Assembly (NCBI RefSeq): GCF_002095315.1
Contig: NZ_MLFN01000005.1
Location: forward strand, 62,001 to 126,000
Direction of reading: 5' to 3'
Source: Pantoea conspicua
GTDB taxonomy: Bacteria; Pseudomonadota; Gammaproteobacteria; Enterobacterales; Enterobacteriaceae
Length of the DNA stretch: 64,000 nt
The notes under the pieces are model-generated. The model had not been told where the DNA came from and did not search any database. It saw only the letters and a list, made by a program, of their open reading frames with translations. This document shows, piece after piece, positions 10,963-20,536 of the stretch. How positions within the stretch are numbered: position 1 is the stretch's first letter; every line of letters starts with the position of its first letter. The translations under genes were made by a program, and so were the position numbers.

Positions 10963-11702
10963 TACTTGCCTCCCCCATTGCCAGGCAGACGCACTTTGCG
11001 TTCAACCAGGCTCATTAAAAACATGATCACCAGGTTGATGGCGATATAGGCCAGCGTAATGGCGGTAAACGATTCGTAGGCGTGAGCAGAATAGTCGAGC
11101 AGTTTGCCCGCCTGCGCCGCCATATCAACCAGACCGATGGTTGACGCGATGGCGGAGTTCTTGACCAGGTTGAGCATTTCTGAAGTCATCGGCGGCACGA
11201 TCACCCGATAGGCGTTCGGCAGCAGAACATAGCGGTAGGTCTGCGGCAGCGTTAAGCCCATCGCCAGACCGGCATTCTTTTGACCACGTGGCAGTGACTG
11301 AATGGCGGCACGCACCTGCTCGCAGACGCGGGCGGCGGTAAACAGACCAAGACAGATCATCGATGAGACGAAGAACTGAATATTGGGGTCCAGCTCAGCC
11401 TTAAACCACATGCCGAGGTTTTCACCCACCAGTTCTGGTGCCACCAGATACCAGAAGAAGAATTGCACAATCAGCGGAATGTTGCGAAACAGTTCGACAT
11501 AGCAGGTGCCAATGGTCGACAGCAGTCGATTAGGCACGGTGCGCAGAATGCCGAAGAATGAACCCACGCAGAAAGCGATAATCCAGGCACAGCAGGAGAC
11601 GGCAATTGTCACCTGAAAACCGGACCACAGCCAGCCGAGGTAGGTCGTGTTACCGAACGGGGCCTGTTCGAGGAAAATGCCCCAGTTCCAATCGATACCC
11701 AT
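10962..11702 (-). CDS. gltJ: Glutamate/aspartate ABC transporter permease GltJ
   Basis: The second permease of the importer, 246 aa, beginning [10 protein letters not shown] as in E. coli. The EAA-like loop ([23 protein letters not shown]) is present. It is separated from gltI by 280 bp that hold the ERIC element, a SroC-like RNA and an intrinsic terminator. Expression relative to gltI is therefore probably reduced by termination and RNA processing. Confidence 0.97.
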   Translation of the reverse strand: MGIDWNWGIFLEQAPFGNTTYLGWLWSGFQVTIAVSCCAWIIAFCVGSFFGILRTVPNRLLSTIGTCYVELFRNIPLIVQFFFWYLVAPELVGENLGMWFKAELDPNIQFFVSSMICLGLFTAARVCEQVRAAIQSLPRGQKNAGLAMGLTLPQTYRYVLLPNAYRVIVPPMTSEMLNLVKNSAIASTIGLVDMAAQAGKLLDYSAHAYESFTAITLAYIAINLVIMFLMSLVERKVRLPGNGGGK

Positions 11703-11715
11703 AACGAGCTCCGGT

Positions 11716-11739
11716 AAAAAAGGGTAGCTAAGCTACCCT
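11716..11739 (-). terminator. Intrinsic terminator before gltJ
   Basis: Minus-strand hairpin AGGGTAG-CTTAG-CTACCCT followed by six U residues, 14-37 bp upstream of the gltJ start. It forms the 3' end of the SroC-like RNA, and read-through is needed for gltJKL. Confidence 0.8.
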
Positions 11740-11872
11740 GAAGATTGATGAACGGCGTTTTCTCTCCTGGACCAGGGGAACGACCCGGTTCAGTCTGTCT
11801 GTCCGCGCCGCGGTTTCAGCAATCGAGAGGGCAGCCAGGCCGCCCTTGTTATACCCGTCGTCTTTCAGGCTG
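11716..11872 (-). ncRNA. sroC: SroC-like small RNA from the gltIJKL transcript
   Basis: In E. coli and Salmonella, SroC is an Hfq-binding RNA released from the gltI-gltJ interval that acts as a sponge for GcvB. The same interval here has, on the minus strand, a segment resembling what I recall of SroC: GACGGGTATAACAAGG, then CTGGCTGCCCTCTCGA, GCTGAAACC and GCGGACAGAC. It ends in an intrinsic terminator (11716-11739) with stem AGGGTAG / CTACCCT followed by U6. Boundaries are approximate, and the 5' end runs into the ERIC element. The identification rests on synteny and remembered sequence, not an Rfam search. Confidence 0.6.
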
Positions 11873-11976
11873 CATTTTTGTTGGCTACGTTCACTCACCC
11901 GAATCACTTATCTGAGTAAGCTCATCGGGATTCATTCTCTTGCCGCCTCAATGCAATCTGAAATCCATTGGGTATT
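11850..11976 (-). repeat. ERIC (enterobacterial repetitive intergenic consensus) element, 127 bp
   Basis: The element is exactly 127 bp. It has inverted ends TATACCC (11850-11856) and GGGTATT (11970-11976) and contains the ERIC core: GTGAGTG..., CACTTATC and AGTAAGCTCATCGGGATTC. These are recognisable relatives of the ERIC-PCR primer sites. The core consensus reads on the minus strand. It sits six bases downstream of the gltI stop and would fold into a long hairpin in the gltI 3' region. Confidence 0.88.
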
Positions 11977-11982
11977 TTGTTG

Positions 11983-12879
11983 TTAGTTCAGTGCTTTATC
12001 ATTTGGCGTTTTGAACAGCGCTTTCATGTCATCTGACAGTTCAAAGTTCATGTTCAGGTTTTTCGGTGGGATCGGCTGTTTGAACCAGGTATCAAACCAT
12101 TTTTCAGCCTGACCTGAGGTCTGGGCTTTAGCGATGGTTTCATCCACTAAAGTTTTAAACTGCGGATCGTCTTTACGCAGCATGCAGCCGTAGGCTTCTT
12201 TCGACTGCGGCGTCCCTAAGATCTCCCAGTTGTCTGGCTTTTTCGCTTTAGCACGTTCACCGGCCAGCAGGGCATCATCCATCATAAAGGCCACGGCACG
12301 ACCGGTTTCCAGCGTACGGAACGAGTCACCATGATCCTTCGCGCTGATAATGCGCATTTCCATCTTCTTCTCGTCGTTCAGCTTGTGCAGCAGCACTTCA
12401 GAAGTGGTACCAGAGGTCACCACCACAGTTTTGCCTTTCAGATCGGTGAAATCTTTAATCGGGCCGCCTTTTTTCACCAGCAGACGGGTACCAATAACGA
12501 AAATGGTGTCCGAGAATGCCGCTTGTTTCTGGCGCTCCAGGTTGTTGGTGGTGGAGCCACACTCAAAATCGTAGGTGCCATTTTGCAACAGCGGAATACG
12601 GTTTTGTGAGGTGATTGGGATCATTTTGATCTGCAGATCAGGCTTGTTCAGCTTCGCTTTAATGGCGTCCACAATGGCTGCGGAATAGGCCTGTGAGTAG
12701 CCGACGACTTTTTGCTGGTTGTCATAGTAAGAAAAGGGAACTGATGATTCGCGATGCCCGACCACAATGACACCATTGTCATTGATCTTCTTCAGGGTGC
12801 CGCTGAGATCTTCCGCCTGGGCCGCTCCCGCTGCTGCGCCGATCAGCAGAAGAGATAATGCCACTTTGCGTAGTTGCAT
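11983..12879 (-). CDS. gltI: Glutamate/aspartate periplasmic binding protein GltI
   Basis: The solute-binding component of the importer, 298 aa, with a clear signal peptide (MQLRKVALSLLLIGAAAGAAQA, cleavage near residue 22). It belongs to SBP family 3, with the GYSQAYSAAIVDAIKAKL and GKTVVVTSGTTSE regions typical of glutamate/aspartate binders. A good Shine-Dalgarno (GAAGGAG) precedes the ATG. An inverted repeat, a sigma-70 promoter and a sigma-54 unit lie upstream. Confidence 0.97.
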   Translation of the reverse strand: MQLRKVALSLLLIGAAAGAAQAEDLSGTLKKINDNGVIVVGHRESSVPFSYYDNQQKVVGYSQAYSAAIVDAIKAKLNKPDLQIKMIPITSQNRIPLLQNGTYDFECGSTTNNLERQKQAAFSDTIFVIGTRLLVKKGGPIKDFTDLKGKTVVVTSGTTSEVLLHKLNDEKKMEMRIISAKDHGDSFRTLETGRAVAFMMDDALLAGERAKAKKPDNWEILGTPQSKEAYGCMLRKDDPQFKTLVDETIAKAQTSGQAEKWFDTWFKQPIPPKNLNMNFELSDDMKALFKTPNDKALN

Positions 12880-12904
12880 GTTCCAACTCCTTCGTATGGA
12901 AAAT

Positions 12905-12924
12905 GCACAGGATATAACCTGTGC
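12905..12924. other. Inverted repeat in the gltI 5' leader
   Basis: Perfect arms GCACAGG / CCTGTGC with a 6-nt spacer, 26-45 bp upstream of the gltI ATG and just upstream of its ribosome binding site. It could be an RNA hairpin affecting translation or a small operator. Confidence 0.5.
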
Positions 12925-12990
12925 TGATTATGATGTTGTGTGTATTTCCTGCTGCTTTTCTTCTGGTTACCCTGCAACGCTGCTGCGCGC

Positions 12991-13020
12991 AGAATAGTCA
13001 CTAACATAACGGATTGTTAA
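12991..13020 (-). promoter_or_regulatory. Predicted sigma-70 promoter of gltI
   Basis: Minus strand: -35 TTAACA (13015-13020), 18-bp spacer, -10 TATTCT (12991-12996), about 110 bp upstream of gltI. It lies downstream of the terminator at 13066-13089, so gltI can be expressed independently of the sigma-54 unit. Confidence 0.5.
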
Positions 13021-13065
13021 CGCGATGAAACAAAAAAGTTTCTTTTTTGCGAGGTGATCCGCACC

Positions 13066-13090
13066 AAAAAAAGGCAATTTTCATTGCCTG
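13066..13090 (-). terminator. Intrinsic terminator downstream of the sigma-54 promoter
   Basis: Minus-strand hairpin AGGCAAT-GAAA-ATTGCCT (13072-13089): a 7-bp perfect stem with a GNRA tetraloop, followed directly by a U tract of six to seven. lnt has its own terminator at 13274-13300, so this second one must end a transcript that starts between them. Confidence 0.85.
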
Positions 13091-13175
13091 CGCGGTAAAG
13101 GTGCAGGCGAAGCGACTATTTTGGTGCAATCAACCTCCCGTCAGCGCGTACAACGAGCCTGTTTGCGAAAAACAC
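13066..13175 (-). ncRNA. Candidate sigma-54-dependent small RNA or gltI attenuated leader
   Basis: A transcript of about 110 nt is predicted from the sigma-54 promoter (13186-13202; start about 13175) to the intrinsic terminator (13066-13090). No protein of normal size fits inside. A GGGAGG (13134-13139) is followed four bases later by TTG (13129), which could start a short reading frame running through the terminator stem. The alternatives are therefore a trans-acting small RNA with a U-tailed 3' end of the kind Hfq binds, or a leader that attenuates gltI. I do not recognise it as a known RNA family. Confidence 0.55.
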
Positions 13176-13185
13176 TGGAATATTT

Positions 13186-13202
13186 AGCAATCATCGTGCC
13201 AG
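13186..13202 (-). promoter_or_regulatory. Consensus sigma-54 (RpoN) promoter
   Basis: The minus-strand sequence CTGGCACGATGATTGCT fits YTGGCACGN4TTGCW at every defined position, including the -24 GG and -12 GC. It lies between the lnt terminator and gltI and points toward gltI. A sigma-54 promoter for gltI has been reported in Salmonella as far as I recall. No full NtrC palindrome was found upstream. Confidence 0.8.
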
Positions 13203-13273
13203 AAACGTGTTTACGCACGATAACGCAGCAGAGACTGCGGTCAGGGAAGGGTAAAATAGCGGGTAAAAGTGAT

Positions 13274-13300
13274 AAAAAAAGGCGAAGCAACCGCTTCGCC
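13274..13300 (-). terminator. Intrinsic terminator of lnt
   Basis: Minus-strand stem GGCGAAGC / GCTTCGCC with a GGTT loop (13281-13300) and a U7 tract, 17 bp after the lnt stop. It ends the ybeZ-ybeY-corC-lnt transcript. Confidence 0.9.
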
Positions 13301-13317
13301 TTTCAGCATGATGGCAA

Positions 13318-14841
13318 TCAGCGTCGGCGACGCAGCAGGGCAACCGCCGCCGCCAGAGCGGTGAGGATCCAGACCGGCCAGACCCCAGCATGCGCATACG
13401 GCGTTTCACCGGTAGTCGGTGTGACTTTGTCGGTTAATACGCTACGGGTGAACTGCGGCAACATCTTTTCCACTTCACCATGAGCATTGACCACCGCCGT
13501 TACACCATTATTGGTGCTGCGCAACAGAGGACGGCCCAGCTCCAGCGCCCGCATCCGCGCCATCTGGAAATGCTGCCACGGACCTATAGAGTGACCAAAC
13601 CACGCATCATTAGAAACTGTCAGCAGGAAATTGGTATCGGGATGGAAGTTGGCGCGCACCTGTTCACCGAGCACGATCTCGTAGCAGATGGCGCTGGTCA
13701 GGTTGTAGCCCGCGACCCGAAGCTGCGGCTGAAGATAAGCGCCACGGCTGAACGCGGACATCGGCAGATCGAAGAACGGCGCCAGGGGGCGCAGCAGGTC
13801 GGCCAGCGGAACAAATTCACCAAAGGGCACCAGATGATTTTTCTGGTAGCGGTTACCGCTGAAGTAGTTATAAGGCGCATTACCGCCCAGCACGATCACC
13901 GTGTTGTAATCGTGATAACGGTTCTGCTCCAGCCGGGAGTCGACAATGCCGGTGATCAGCGAACTGCCGCGCGCGCGCAGTTCGTCATCCAGCGAACGCA
14001 GGAACGGCTGCTGATTGCTCTCCAGATCGGTAATCGCTGATTCTGGCCAGATGATAATCGGTGTTTTGCCCATCAGCGGCTGGCTGAGCTCGCTATAGAT
14101 GCGCAACGTGTTCAGCAACTGCTGCGGGTCCCACTTCATCGACTGGGGAATATTCCCCTGTACCAGTGCCACATCAACCGCGCGTGCTGGTAATGGCTGA
14201 ACCCACTGAACGTAGCGCAACGGCCACGGCAGGGCCAGCAGCAGCAGTGCTGCCACCAGACTTTTCATATCGCGCTGTTGCAGGGCATAGACCAGCAGGC
14301 CTGCAACCACCATCAGCAGGAAAGTCAGGGTTTCCACGCCGCCCAGCGGCGCCACGCCTTTCAGCGGGCCATCAATCTGGCTGTAACCAAACTGCAGCCA
14401 CGGAAAGCCGGTCAGTATCCAGCCGCGCAGAAACTCGGTTATCTGCCATAACGCCGGTGCGGCCAGCGCCAGACGCCATACTGTCGCGCGCGGCCAGAGG
14501 CGATTAAGCAGGCCGGCAAATAGCGCCGGATAGATCGCCAGATAAGCCGCCAGCAGCACCACTAAAAAGACGTTAATGGGGCCAGGCATACCGCCAAAGG
14601 TGGCAATGCTGACGTAGACCCAGTTGATGCCGCTGCCAAACAGGCCAAAACCCCAGACAAAGCCAATTGCACTGGCCTGCGGGCTGGTGCGATTAAGGGT
14701 CAGAAGCTGTAAACCGCACAGAGATAACAGCGCGGCGGGCCAGAAATCGTAAGGAGAGAAGGCGAGGGTGCCAGACGCACCCGTTAATAAAGCCAGCAGC
14801 AGGCGAACCCGCTGACGCGGGTAAAGTGAGGCTAAAGCCAT
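13318..14841 (-). CDS. lnt: Apolipoprotein N-acyltransferase
   Basis: Lnt adds the third acyl chain to the N-terminal Cys of outer-membrane lipoproteins. The start at 14841 ([19 protein letters not shown]) is chosen by alignment to E. coli Lnt; the frame extends 18 codons further upstream into corC without support. The product is 507 aa. The N-terminal half has several membrane helices, and the C-terminal nitrilase domain holds the Glu-Lys-Cys triad in [18 protein letters not shown] and SAICYEI. It follows corC with a 4-bp gap. Confidence 0.96.
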   Translation of the reverse strand: MALASLYPRQRVRLLLALLTGASGTLAFSPYDFWPAALLSLCGLQLLTLNRTSPQASAIGFVWGFGLFGSGINWVYVSIATFGGMPGPINVFLVVLLAAYLAIYPALFAGLLNRLWPRATVWRLALAAPALWQITEFLRGWILTGFPWLQFGYSQIDGPLKGVAPLGGVETLTFLLMVVAGLLVYALQQRDMKSLVAALLLLALPWPLRYVQWVQPLPARAVDVALVQGNIPQSMKWDPQQLLNTLRIYSELSQPLMGKTPIIIWPESAITDLESNQQPFLRSLDDELRARGSSLITGIVDSRLEQNRYHDYNTVIVLGGNAPYNYFSGNRYQKNHLVPFGEFVPLADLLRPLAPFFDLPMSAFSRGAYLQPQLRVAGYNLTSAICYEIVLGEQVRANFHPDTNFLLTVSNDAWFGHSIGPWQHFQMARMRALELGRPLLRSTNNGVTAVVNAHGEVEKMLPQFTRSVLTDKVTPTTGETPYAHAGVWPVWILTALAAAVALLRRRR

Positions 14842-14845
14842 AGAC

Positions 14846-15727
14846 TTATTCGTCATCCAGTTGAGGTTGTGGCGAGTTTTCCGGAATCGTGACATGAACC
14901 TGGATGATACGGCGGCTATCGGCCATCGCTATTTTGAACTGGTAACCTTCAATTTCGATGCTCTCCCCGCGCGCCGGCAGATGGCCGAATCCCTGCATCA
15001 CCAGACCACCGATGGTATCGACCTCATCATCGCTGAACTGCGTGCCGAACACCTCATTGAAATCTTCAATCGCGGTCAGCGCTCGCACTGTAAAGGTGTG
15101 GCGATTGAGCTGACGGATATCACGATCTTCTTCGTCGTCATACTCATCCTCAATTTCACCGACAATCAGTTCCAGAATGTCTTCAATGGTCACCAGTCCA
15201 GAGACGCCACCAAACTCATCGATCACAATCGCCATATGGTAACGCTGAGAACGGAACTCTTTCAGCATCCGGTCTACGCGCTTGCTTTCAGGTACCACCA
15301 CTGCCGGACGCAGCACTTTCTCAATGCTGAACGGTTCAGATTCGCTGCTCATAAACGGCAGTAAATCTTTGGCCATCAGGATCCCTTCAACGTGATCTTT
15401 GTCTTCGCTGATCACCGGGAAGCGCGAATGGGCCGACTCGATAATCACATCCAGACACTCTTCGAGGTTCTGATTGCGTTTCAGGGTGATCATTTGCGAG
15501 CGCGGGATCATAATGTCACGCACGCGCTGCTCCGCAATATCCAGCACCCCTTCAAGCATGTCGCGGGTATCCTGGTCAATCAGGTCTTTATGATTTGAGT
15601 CGCGGATCAGCTCCAGTAGCTCATCACGGTTTTTCGGTTCACCGTGAAAAAGTTGGTTGATCAACAGGGAAAAGAATCCCTTTTTACTACTGGGTGCATC
15701 GCTGTTTTGAGAATGGTCGTCGCTCAT
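14846..15727 (-). CDS. corC: CorC (YbeX), CBS-domain protein of the Mg/Co efflux family
   Basis: A 293-aa cytoplasmic protein with two CBS domains (about 70-190; [16 protein letters not shown] and [23 protein letters not shown]) and a C-terminal transporter-associated domain ([20 protein letters not shown]). In E. coli YbeX is implicated in ribosome metabolism and magnesium homeostasis. It sits between ybeY and lnt, with 80 bp to ybeY. Confidence 0.96.
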   Translation of the reverse strand: MSDDHSQNSDAPSSKKGFFSLLINQLFHGEPKNRDELLELIRDSNHKDLIDQDTRDMLEGVLDIAEQRVRDIMIPRSQMITLKRNQNLEECLDVIIESAHSRFPVISEDKDHVEGILMAKDLLPFMSSESEPFSIEKVLRPAVVVPESKRVDRMLKEFRSQRYHMAIVIDEFGGVSGLVTIEDILELIVGEIEDEYDDEEDRDIRQLNRHTFTVRALTAIEDFNEVFGTQFSDDEVDTIGGLVMQGFGHLPARGESIEIEGYQFKIAMADSRRIIQVHVTIPENSPQPQLDDE

Positions 15728-15807
15728 GGCGGTTTTTAAAGATCTCTCTGGTGAGGAATTAACGCTGCCAGCAAAGCGCTGGCAGCAGGATAGCCGGAAC
15801 CCAGGGC

Positions 15808-16281
15808 TCAGGCGTCTTCTTTCTCCGAAATGTACGGATCAGGATACCCAAGAGCAAGCATTATCTCGGTCTCCAGTGACTCCATCTCTTCGGCTTCGTC
15901 GTCTTCAATATGGTCGTAACCCAGCAGGTGAAGCGTGCCGTGGACCACCATGTGCGCCCAGTGGGCTTCCACCGGTTTGTTTTGCTCAGCCGCTTCCTGC
16001 TCCACCACCTGACGACAAATAATCAGGTCGCCAAGCAGCGGCAGTTCGATGCCCGGCGGGGCCTCGAACGGGAAAGAGAGCACGTTGGTGGGTTTATTTT
16101 TACCGCGATAGGTCAGATTCAGTTCATGACTTTCCGCTTCATCCACCAGACGCACCGTGACTTCGCTTTCCGGCTGAAAAGGGGTAACCGCCGCTGACAG
16201 CCAGCGGTGAAACTGGCTTTCAGCGGGCAGATCGGTGCTGTTTTCACAGGCGATCTGCAGGTCAAGAATCACCTCGCTCAT
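15808..16281 (-). CDS. ybeY: Endoribonuclease YbeY
   Basis: A zinc-dependent single-strand endoribonuclease acting in 16S rRNA 3' maturation and ribosome quality control. The 157-aa sequence carries the signature [11 protein letters not shown], with metal ligands His114, His118 and His124. Its start overlaps the ybeZ stop by 4 bp (ATGA), so YbeY and YbeZ synthesis is coupled. Confidence 0.97.
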   Translation of the reverse strand: MSEVILDLQIACENSTDLPAESQFHRWLSAAVTPFQPESEVTVRLVDEAESHELNLTYRGKNKPTNVLSFPFEAPPGIELPLLGDLIICRQVVEQEAAEQNKPVEAHWAHMVVHGTLHLLGYDHIEDDEAEEMESLETEIMLALGYPDPYISEKEDA

Positions 16282-17357
16282 TTGCTCTCCTGCGTCACGC
16301 TCTGGGCGGCCAGCGCCTCGCGTTTTCGCTCTTCAGCATGCTGATCGCGGCGTTTCTGATCGGCCTCTTCCCAGGCTTCATAGGCGGTGACAATACGGGC
16401 CACCACCGGATGCCGCACCACGTCTTCACTGTGGAAGAAGTTGAAGCTGATCTCTTCCACTTCTGACAGCACTTCGATCGCATGGCGCAGGCCCGATTTA
16501 ACGTGGCGTGGCAGGTCAATCTGGGTCACGTCACCGGTGATCACCGCTTTAGAGTTGAAGCCGATACGCGTCAGGAACATCTTCATCTGTTCGATGGTGG
16601 TGTTCTGGCTCTCATCGAGAATGATAAAGGCGTCATTCAGCGTACGGCCACGCATGTAAGCCAGCGGCGCGACTTCGATGACGTTGCGCTCCATCAGCTT
16701 CTCAACCCGCTCAAACCCAAGCATCTCGAACAGCGCGTCATACAGTGGACGCAGATAAGGGTCTACCTTCTGGCTCAGATCGCCGGGCAGAAAGCCGAGC
16801 TTCTCACCCGCTTCAACCGCCGGACGGGTCAGCAGGATACGGCGAATCTCCTGACGTTCCAGCGCATCCACTGCCGCCGCCACCGCCAGATACGTCTTAC
16901 CCGTACCGGCAGGACCGACGCCAAAGGTGATGTCATGGTCAAGCACGTTAGCGATATACTGCGCCTGGTTTGGCGTACGTGGCTTGATTACGCCGCGTTT
17001 GGTCTTGATATTGACCGCTTTGCCATACTCCGGCACGCTTTCGGCCGTCTGCTCCAGCACCCGGCTCTCTTTGATCGCCAGATGAATCTGGTCCGGCTCA
17101 ATATCCGGAATGTCACCGCGTACCGGCGCGGTATCCACATAGAGTGTTTTCAGAATGTCAGCCGCCGCATTCACGCAGAGTGCGCGCCCCACCAGCTTAA
17201 AGACGTTGTCCCGACGATTGATCTCAATACCCAGACGACGTTCAAGCTGTTTCACATTATCGTCAAATGGACCGCACAGGCTCATCAGACGACGATTATC
17301 GGCCGGTTCAAGGGCGATTTCACGAGTTTCGATATTCAAACGAATCCTTTGGGTCAC
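16278..17357 (-). CDS. ybeZ: PhoH-family ATPase YbeZ
   Basis: A PhoH-like NTPase/helicase partner of YbeY, 359 aa. Walker A is GPAGTGKT at about 148-155, and the Walker B-like [11 protein letters not shown] lies near 245. It heads the ybeZ-ybeY-corC-lnt run. A 190-bp gap with a strong hairpin separates it from miaB, so it probably has its own promoter in addition to read-through. Confidence 0.97.
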   Translation of the reverse strand: MTQRIRLNIETREIALEPADNRRLMSLCGPFDDNVKQLERRLGIEINRRDNVFKLVGRALCVNAAADILKTLYVDTAPVRGDIPDIEPDQIHLAIKESRVLEQTAESVPEYGKAVNIKTKRGVIKPRTPNQAQYIANVLDHDITFGVGPAGTGKTYLAVAAAVDALERQEIRRILLTRPAVEAGEKLGFLPGDLSQKVDPYLRPLYDALFEMLGFERVEKLMERNVIEVAPLAYMRGRTLNDAFIILDESQNTTIEQMKMFLTRIGFNSKAVITGDVTQIDLPRHVKSGLRHAIEVLSEVEEISFNFFHSEDVVRHPVVARIVTAYEAWEEADQKRRDQHAEERKREALAAQSVTQESK

Positions 17358-17508
17358 TCAGGGCCAGTTATGAGGGTTGTCTGACGCACCGTTGGGCTTA
17401 ACCGGATGCTCCATAACGAAATTATTTATGCCGTAACGCCTGGGCGCAAGCTTAAGGAGAGATATTTGGGCGGCACTTTCAGAAACCAAGTGCAACAAAG
17501 TGAAATTG

Positions 17509-17533
17509 GCGGCAATGCTGTGCGCATTGCCGC
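17509..17533 (-). terminator. Hairpin after miaB (weak terminator or processing site)
   Basis: Perfect 10-bp stem GCGGCAATGC / GCATTGCCGC with a 5-nt loop, 14 bp after the miaB stop. The downstream minus-strand sequence is only moderately U-rich, so partial termination or RNA processing is more likely than a full stop. Confidence 0.5.
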
Positions 17534-17547
17534 AAGTATGGCAGACA

Positions 17548-18972
17548 TCAAGGCTGGAACAGACCTACGCCGATCTCGTTCTCTTTACGGGTGCGGGCGA
17601 TGACGGAAGCCGGGCTTTCGGCCATGCGCAGCCCCATCTCTTCTTCGGTACGCACCAGCTTACCGCGCAGTGAGTTGGTATAGACATCGACGATTTCGAC
17701 ATCAACGAACTTGCCGATCATCTCAGGCGAACCCTCAAAGTTCACCACACGATTATTTTCGGTGCGGCCAGAAACTTCCATCACGTTCTTGCGGGAGATG
17801 CCTTCCACCAGGATACGCTGCACCGTGCCGAGCATCCGGCGGCTGATCGCCTGCGCCTGCTGATTGATGCGATCCTGCAGGATCCACAGGCGCTGCTTTT
17901 TCTCCTCTTCGCTGACGTCATCCGGCAGGTCAGCCGCCGGGGTGCCCGGACGCGCCGAGTAGATAAAGCTGAAGCTGACGTCGAAATTGATATCGGCGAT
18001 CAGCTTCATCGTCTGCTCGAAATCCTGCTGGGTCTCACCCGGGAAACCGATGATGAAGTCAGAACTGATCTCAATATCCGGGCGGGCCGCGCGCAGCTTA
18101 CGGATAATCGCCTTATACTCCAGCGCAGTGTGTGCCCGTTTCATCAGCGTCAGAATCCGGTCGGCACCGCTCTGTACCGGCAGATGCAGGAAGCTCACCA
18201 GCTCCGGCGTATCGCGGTAGACCTCGATAATGTCATCGGTGAACTCAATCGGGTGACTGGTGGTGAAGCGAATCCGGTCGATACCATCAATGGCCGCCAC
18301 CAGTCGCAGCAGTTCCGCGAAGGTGCAGACGCCGCCATCAAAGGTGGCCCCGCGATAAGCGTTAACGTTCTGGCCGAGCAGGTTGACTTCGCGCACGCCC
18401 TGGGCCGCCAGCTGGGCGATCTCCAGCAGAATGTCGTCGCTCGGACGGCTGACTTCTTCACCGCGGGTATAGGGCACCACGCAGAAGGTACAGTATTTGT
18501 TGCAGCCTTCCATGATGGAGACGAAGGCGGTCGGACCTTCTGCACGCGGGTCCGGCAGACGGTCAAATTTCTCGATTTCCGGGAAGCTGATGTCAACCAC
18601 CGGACTTTTACTGCCGCGTACGGTATTGATCATTTCTGGCAGACGGTGCAGGGTCTGCGGGCCAAAAACGATATCCACGCAAGGCGCACGCTGGCGAATG
18701 TGATCCCCTTCCTGCGACGCCACGCAGCCGCCGACGCCGATGATCAAATCCGGGTTACGCTCTTTTAACTTTTTCCAGCGTCCCAACTGGTGGAAAACCT
18801 TCTCCTGCGCTTTCTCGCGAATAGAACAGGTGTTGAGCAGCAGAATATCCGCCTCTTCAGCGACCTCGGTCAGCGTGTAGCCGTGCGTACTGTTCAGCAG
18901 GTCAGACATCTTCGATGAATCATACTCATTCATCTGACATCCCCAGGTTTTAATATGCAGTTTTTTTGTCAT
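17548..18972 (-). CDS. miaB: tRNA-2-methylthio-N6-isopentenyladenosine synthase MiaB
   Basis: A radical-SAM methylthiotransferase that converts i6A37 to ms2i6A37 in tRNAs reading UNN codons. The start at 18972 ([20 protein letters not shown]) matches E. coli and gives 474 aa; the frame is open for 41 more codons without support. Three cluster Cys are in the N-terminal MTTase domain (WGCQM, NTCSIR, GGCVAS). The radical-SAM motif is CNKYCTFC, and a C-terminal TRAM domain follows. Confidence 0.97.
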   Translation of the reverse strand: MTKKLHIKTWGCQMNEYDSSKMSDLLNSTHGYTLTEVAEEADILLLNTCSIREKAQEKVFHQLGRWKKLKERNPDLIIGVGGCVASQEGDHIRQRAPCVDIVFGPQTLHRLPEMINTVRGSKSPVVDISFPEIEKFDRLPDPRAEGPTAFVSIMEGCNKYCTFCVVPYTRGEEVSRPSDDILLEIAQLAAQGVREVNLLGQNVNAYRGATFDGGVCTFAELLRLVAAIDGIDRIRFTTSHPIEFTDDIIEVYRDTPELVSFLHLPVQSGADRILTLMKRAHTALEYKAIIRKLRAARPDIEISSDFIIGFPGETQQDFEQTMKLIADINFDVSFSFIYSARPGTPAADLPDDVSEEEKKQRLWILQDRINQQAQAISRRMLGTVQRILVEGISRKNVMEVSGRTENNRVVNFEGSPEMIGKFVDVEIVDVYTNSLRGKLVRTEEEMGLRMAESPASVIARTRKENEIGVGLFQP

Positions 18973-19144
18973 CGAACTAGCCATTGATTCAGTGCAGTGA
19001 AGTGCAGGGCGCGTATTGTAATGCTTTGATGCTGTTGTGACCAGCCTAAGGGCTTTTCTGATCGTGCCAGAATTTTCCGGTACACTTTGCTTCAATCAGA
19101 CCCGTGTTGCGCAGGCTGGCGGGAAAAGAAGAAGGATAAAAGCA

Positions 19145-20317
19145 ATGCAGGATAACCAGTTTGATGTGGTAATCGTCGGCGGCGGCATGGTGGGTGCGGC
19201 GCTGGCGTGTGGACTGACGCAGCATAAATTTCGCGTGGCGGTGATTGAGCGCGCAGAGCCGGCCCCTTTTGCTGCGGAGAGCGATCCCGATCTGCGGATC
19301 TCGGCTATCGGCTCATCCTCGGTGGCGTTATTAAAGCAGCTTAACGTCTGGTCACGGGTTGAAGCGATGCGCTGTGCGCCCTATCGCAAGCTGGAAACCT
19401 GGGAGTGGCAAACCGCTCAGGTCAGCTTTGATGCCGCCTCACTCGGGCTGCCTGAACTCGGTTTTATGGTGGAAAATAGCGTGCTGCAACGGGCGCTGTG
19501 GGAAGAGATGCAGGCGCTCGGCGTCACGCTCTGTTGCCCGGCCACGCTGGAGAACCTGCAGCAGGAGAATGGCGGCTGGCGCGTTGATCTGAGCGGCGAC
19601 GAGACGCTGCATAGCCGGCTGGTGGTGGGCGCTGATGGCGCTAACTCTCAGGTACGGCAAATGGCAGGGATTGGTATCCACGGCTGGAGCTATGCCCAGT
19701 CCTGTTTACTGATCAGCGTTACCTGTGAACATCCGGCCGGTGATGCCACCTGGCAACATTTCACGCCCCAGGGGCCGCGCGCTTTTCTGCCGCTGTATGA
19801 CAACCGCGCTTCGCTGGTCTGGTATGACGCCCCTGCGCGGATACGTCAGCTGCAGGCGATGGCATTGCCGCAGCTGGAGAAAGAGATAGCCAGCCACTTT
19901 CCGGCCCGTCTGGGGCGGTTTAAAGCCCATGGGGCGGCTGGCTTCCCGCTGGTACGTCGTCATGCGGCACGTTACGTGCTGCCCGGACTGGCGCTGGTGG
20001 GCGATGCGGCACACACCATCAACCCGCTGGCGGGGCAGGGCGTGAACCTCGGCTATCGCGATATCGATGCGTTGATCGATGTGCTGGTGACCGCGCGCGG
20101 CGCAGCAGAAGACTGGGCGGCGGAGCGGATATTGCAGCGCTATCAGCGCCAGCGACGTACCGACAACATGCTGATGCAGGGCGGGATGGATCTCTTCTAT
20201 TTCGCCTTCAGCAATCAACTGGCGCCGCTGCGTTTTGCGCGTAATCTTGGGCTGATGGCGGCCGAGCATTCCGGGGTATTAAAGCGGCAGGTGCTGCGCT
20301 ATGCGCTGGGGTTATAA
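19145..20317 (+). CDS. ubiF: 3-demethoxyubiquinol 3-hydroxylase UbiF
   Basis: A flavin monooxygenase of ubiquinone synthesis. The start at 19145 (MQDNQFDVVIVGGGMVGAAL) lies 14 bp after AGAAGGA and gives 390 aa, like the E. coli protein. The Rossmann GGGMVG (about 12-17) and the FAD motif GDAAHTINPLAGQGVNLG are clear. It is divergent from miaB and convergent with the tRNA operon terminator. Confidence 0.96.
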   Translation: MQDNQFDVVIVGGGMVGAALACGLTQHKFRVAVIERAEPAPFAAESDPDLRISAIGSSSVALLKQLNVWSRVEAMRCAPYRKLETWEWQTAQVSFDAASLGLPELGFMVENSVLQRALWEEMQALGVTLCCPATLENLQQENGGWRVDLSGDETLHSRLVVGADGANSQVRQMAGIGIHGWSYAQSCLLISVTCEHPAGDATWQHFTPQGPRAFLPLYDNRASLVWYDAPARIRQLQAMALPQLEKEIASHFPARLGRFKAHGAAGFPLVRRHAARYVLPGLALVGDAAHTINPLAGQGVNLGYRDIDALIDVLVTARGAAEDWAAERILQRYQRQRRTDNMLMQGGMDLFYFAFSNQLAPLRFARNLGLMAAEHSGVLKRQVLRYALGL

Positions 20318-20399
20318 ATCAGCCTGAAAGCGTTATACGGCTCGTGATAAGGCGGGCCGCTACATTGCCTGGCATTGGTCAGGGAAACACAAAAACAAC

Positions 20400-20421
20400 A
20401 AAGCCCGCAAAAGCGGGCTTT
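20400..20421 (-). terminator. Terminator of the tRNA operon
   Basis: Stem AAAGCCCGC / GCGGGCTTT with loop of four, 11 bp after the last tRNA-Gln on the minus strand, followed by a U-rich stretch. Confidence 0.85.
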
Positions 20422-20432
20422 GTTGTGCAATT

Positions 20433-20507
20433 TGGCTGGGGTGCAGGGATTCGAACCCCGGAATGCTGGTATCAGAAACCAGTGCCTTACCGCTTGGCGA
20501 CACCCCA
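20433..20507 (-). tRNA. glnV: tRNA-Gln(CUG), copy 1
   Basis: 75 nt with encoded CCA. The anticodon loop TTCTGAT gives CUG, and T-loop GGTTCGAATCC is intact. It is identical to the copy at 20537-20611. It is the last tRNA of the seven-gene operon. Confidence 0.96.
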
Positions 20508-20536
20508 ATAGGTGTTATATCAAATTGTCTTTTGTG

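Noticed and set aside
13108-13130. NtrC-like TGCACC near the sigma-54 unit
   Set aside because: Only half of the NtrC palindrome is present and it lies downstream of the predicted start, so NtrC control is not claimed.
16482-17384. 300-codon antisense frame inside ybeZ
   Set aside because: Shadow of ybeZ; no recognisable protein.
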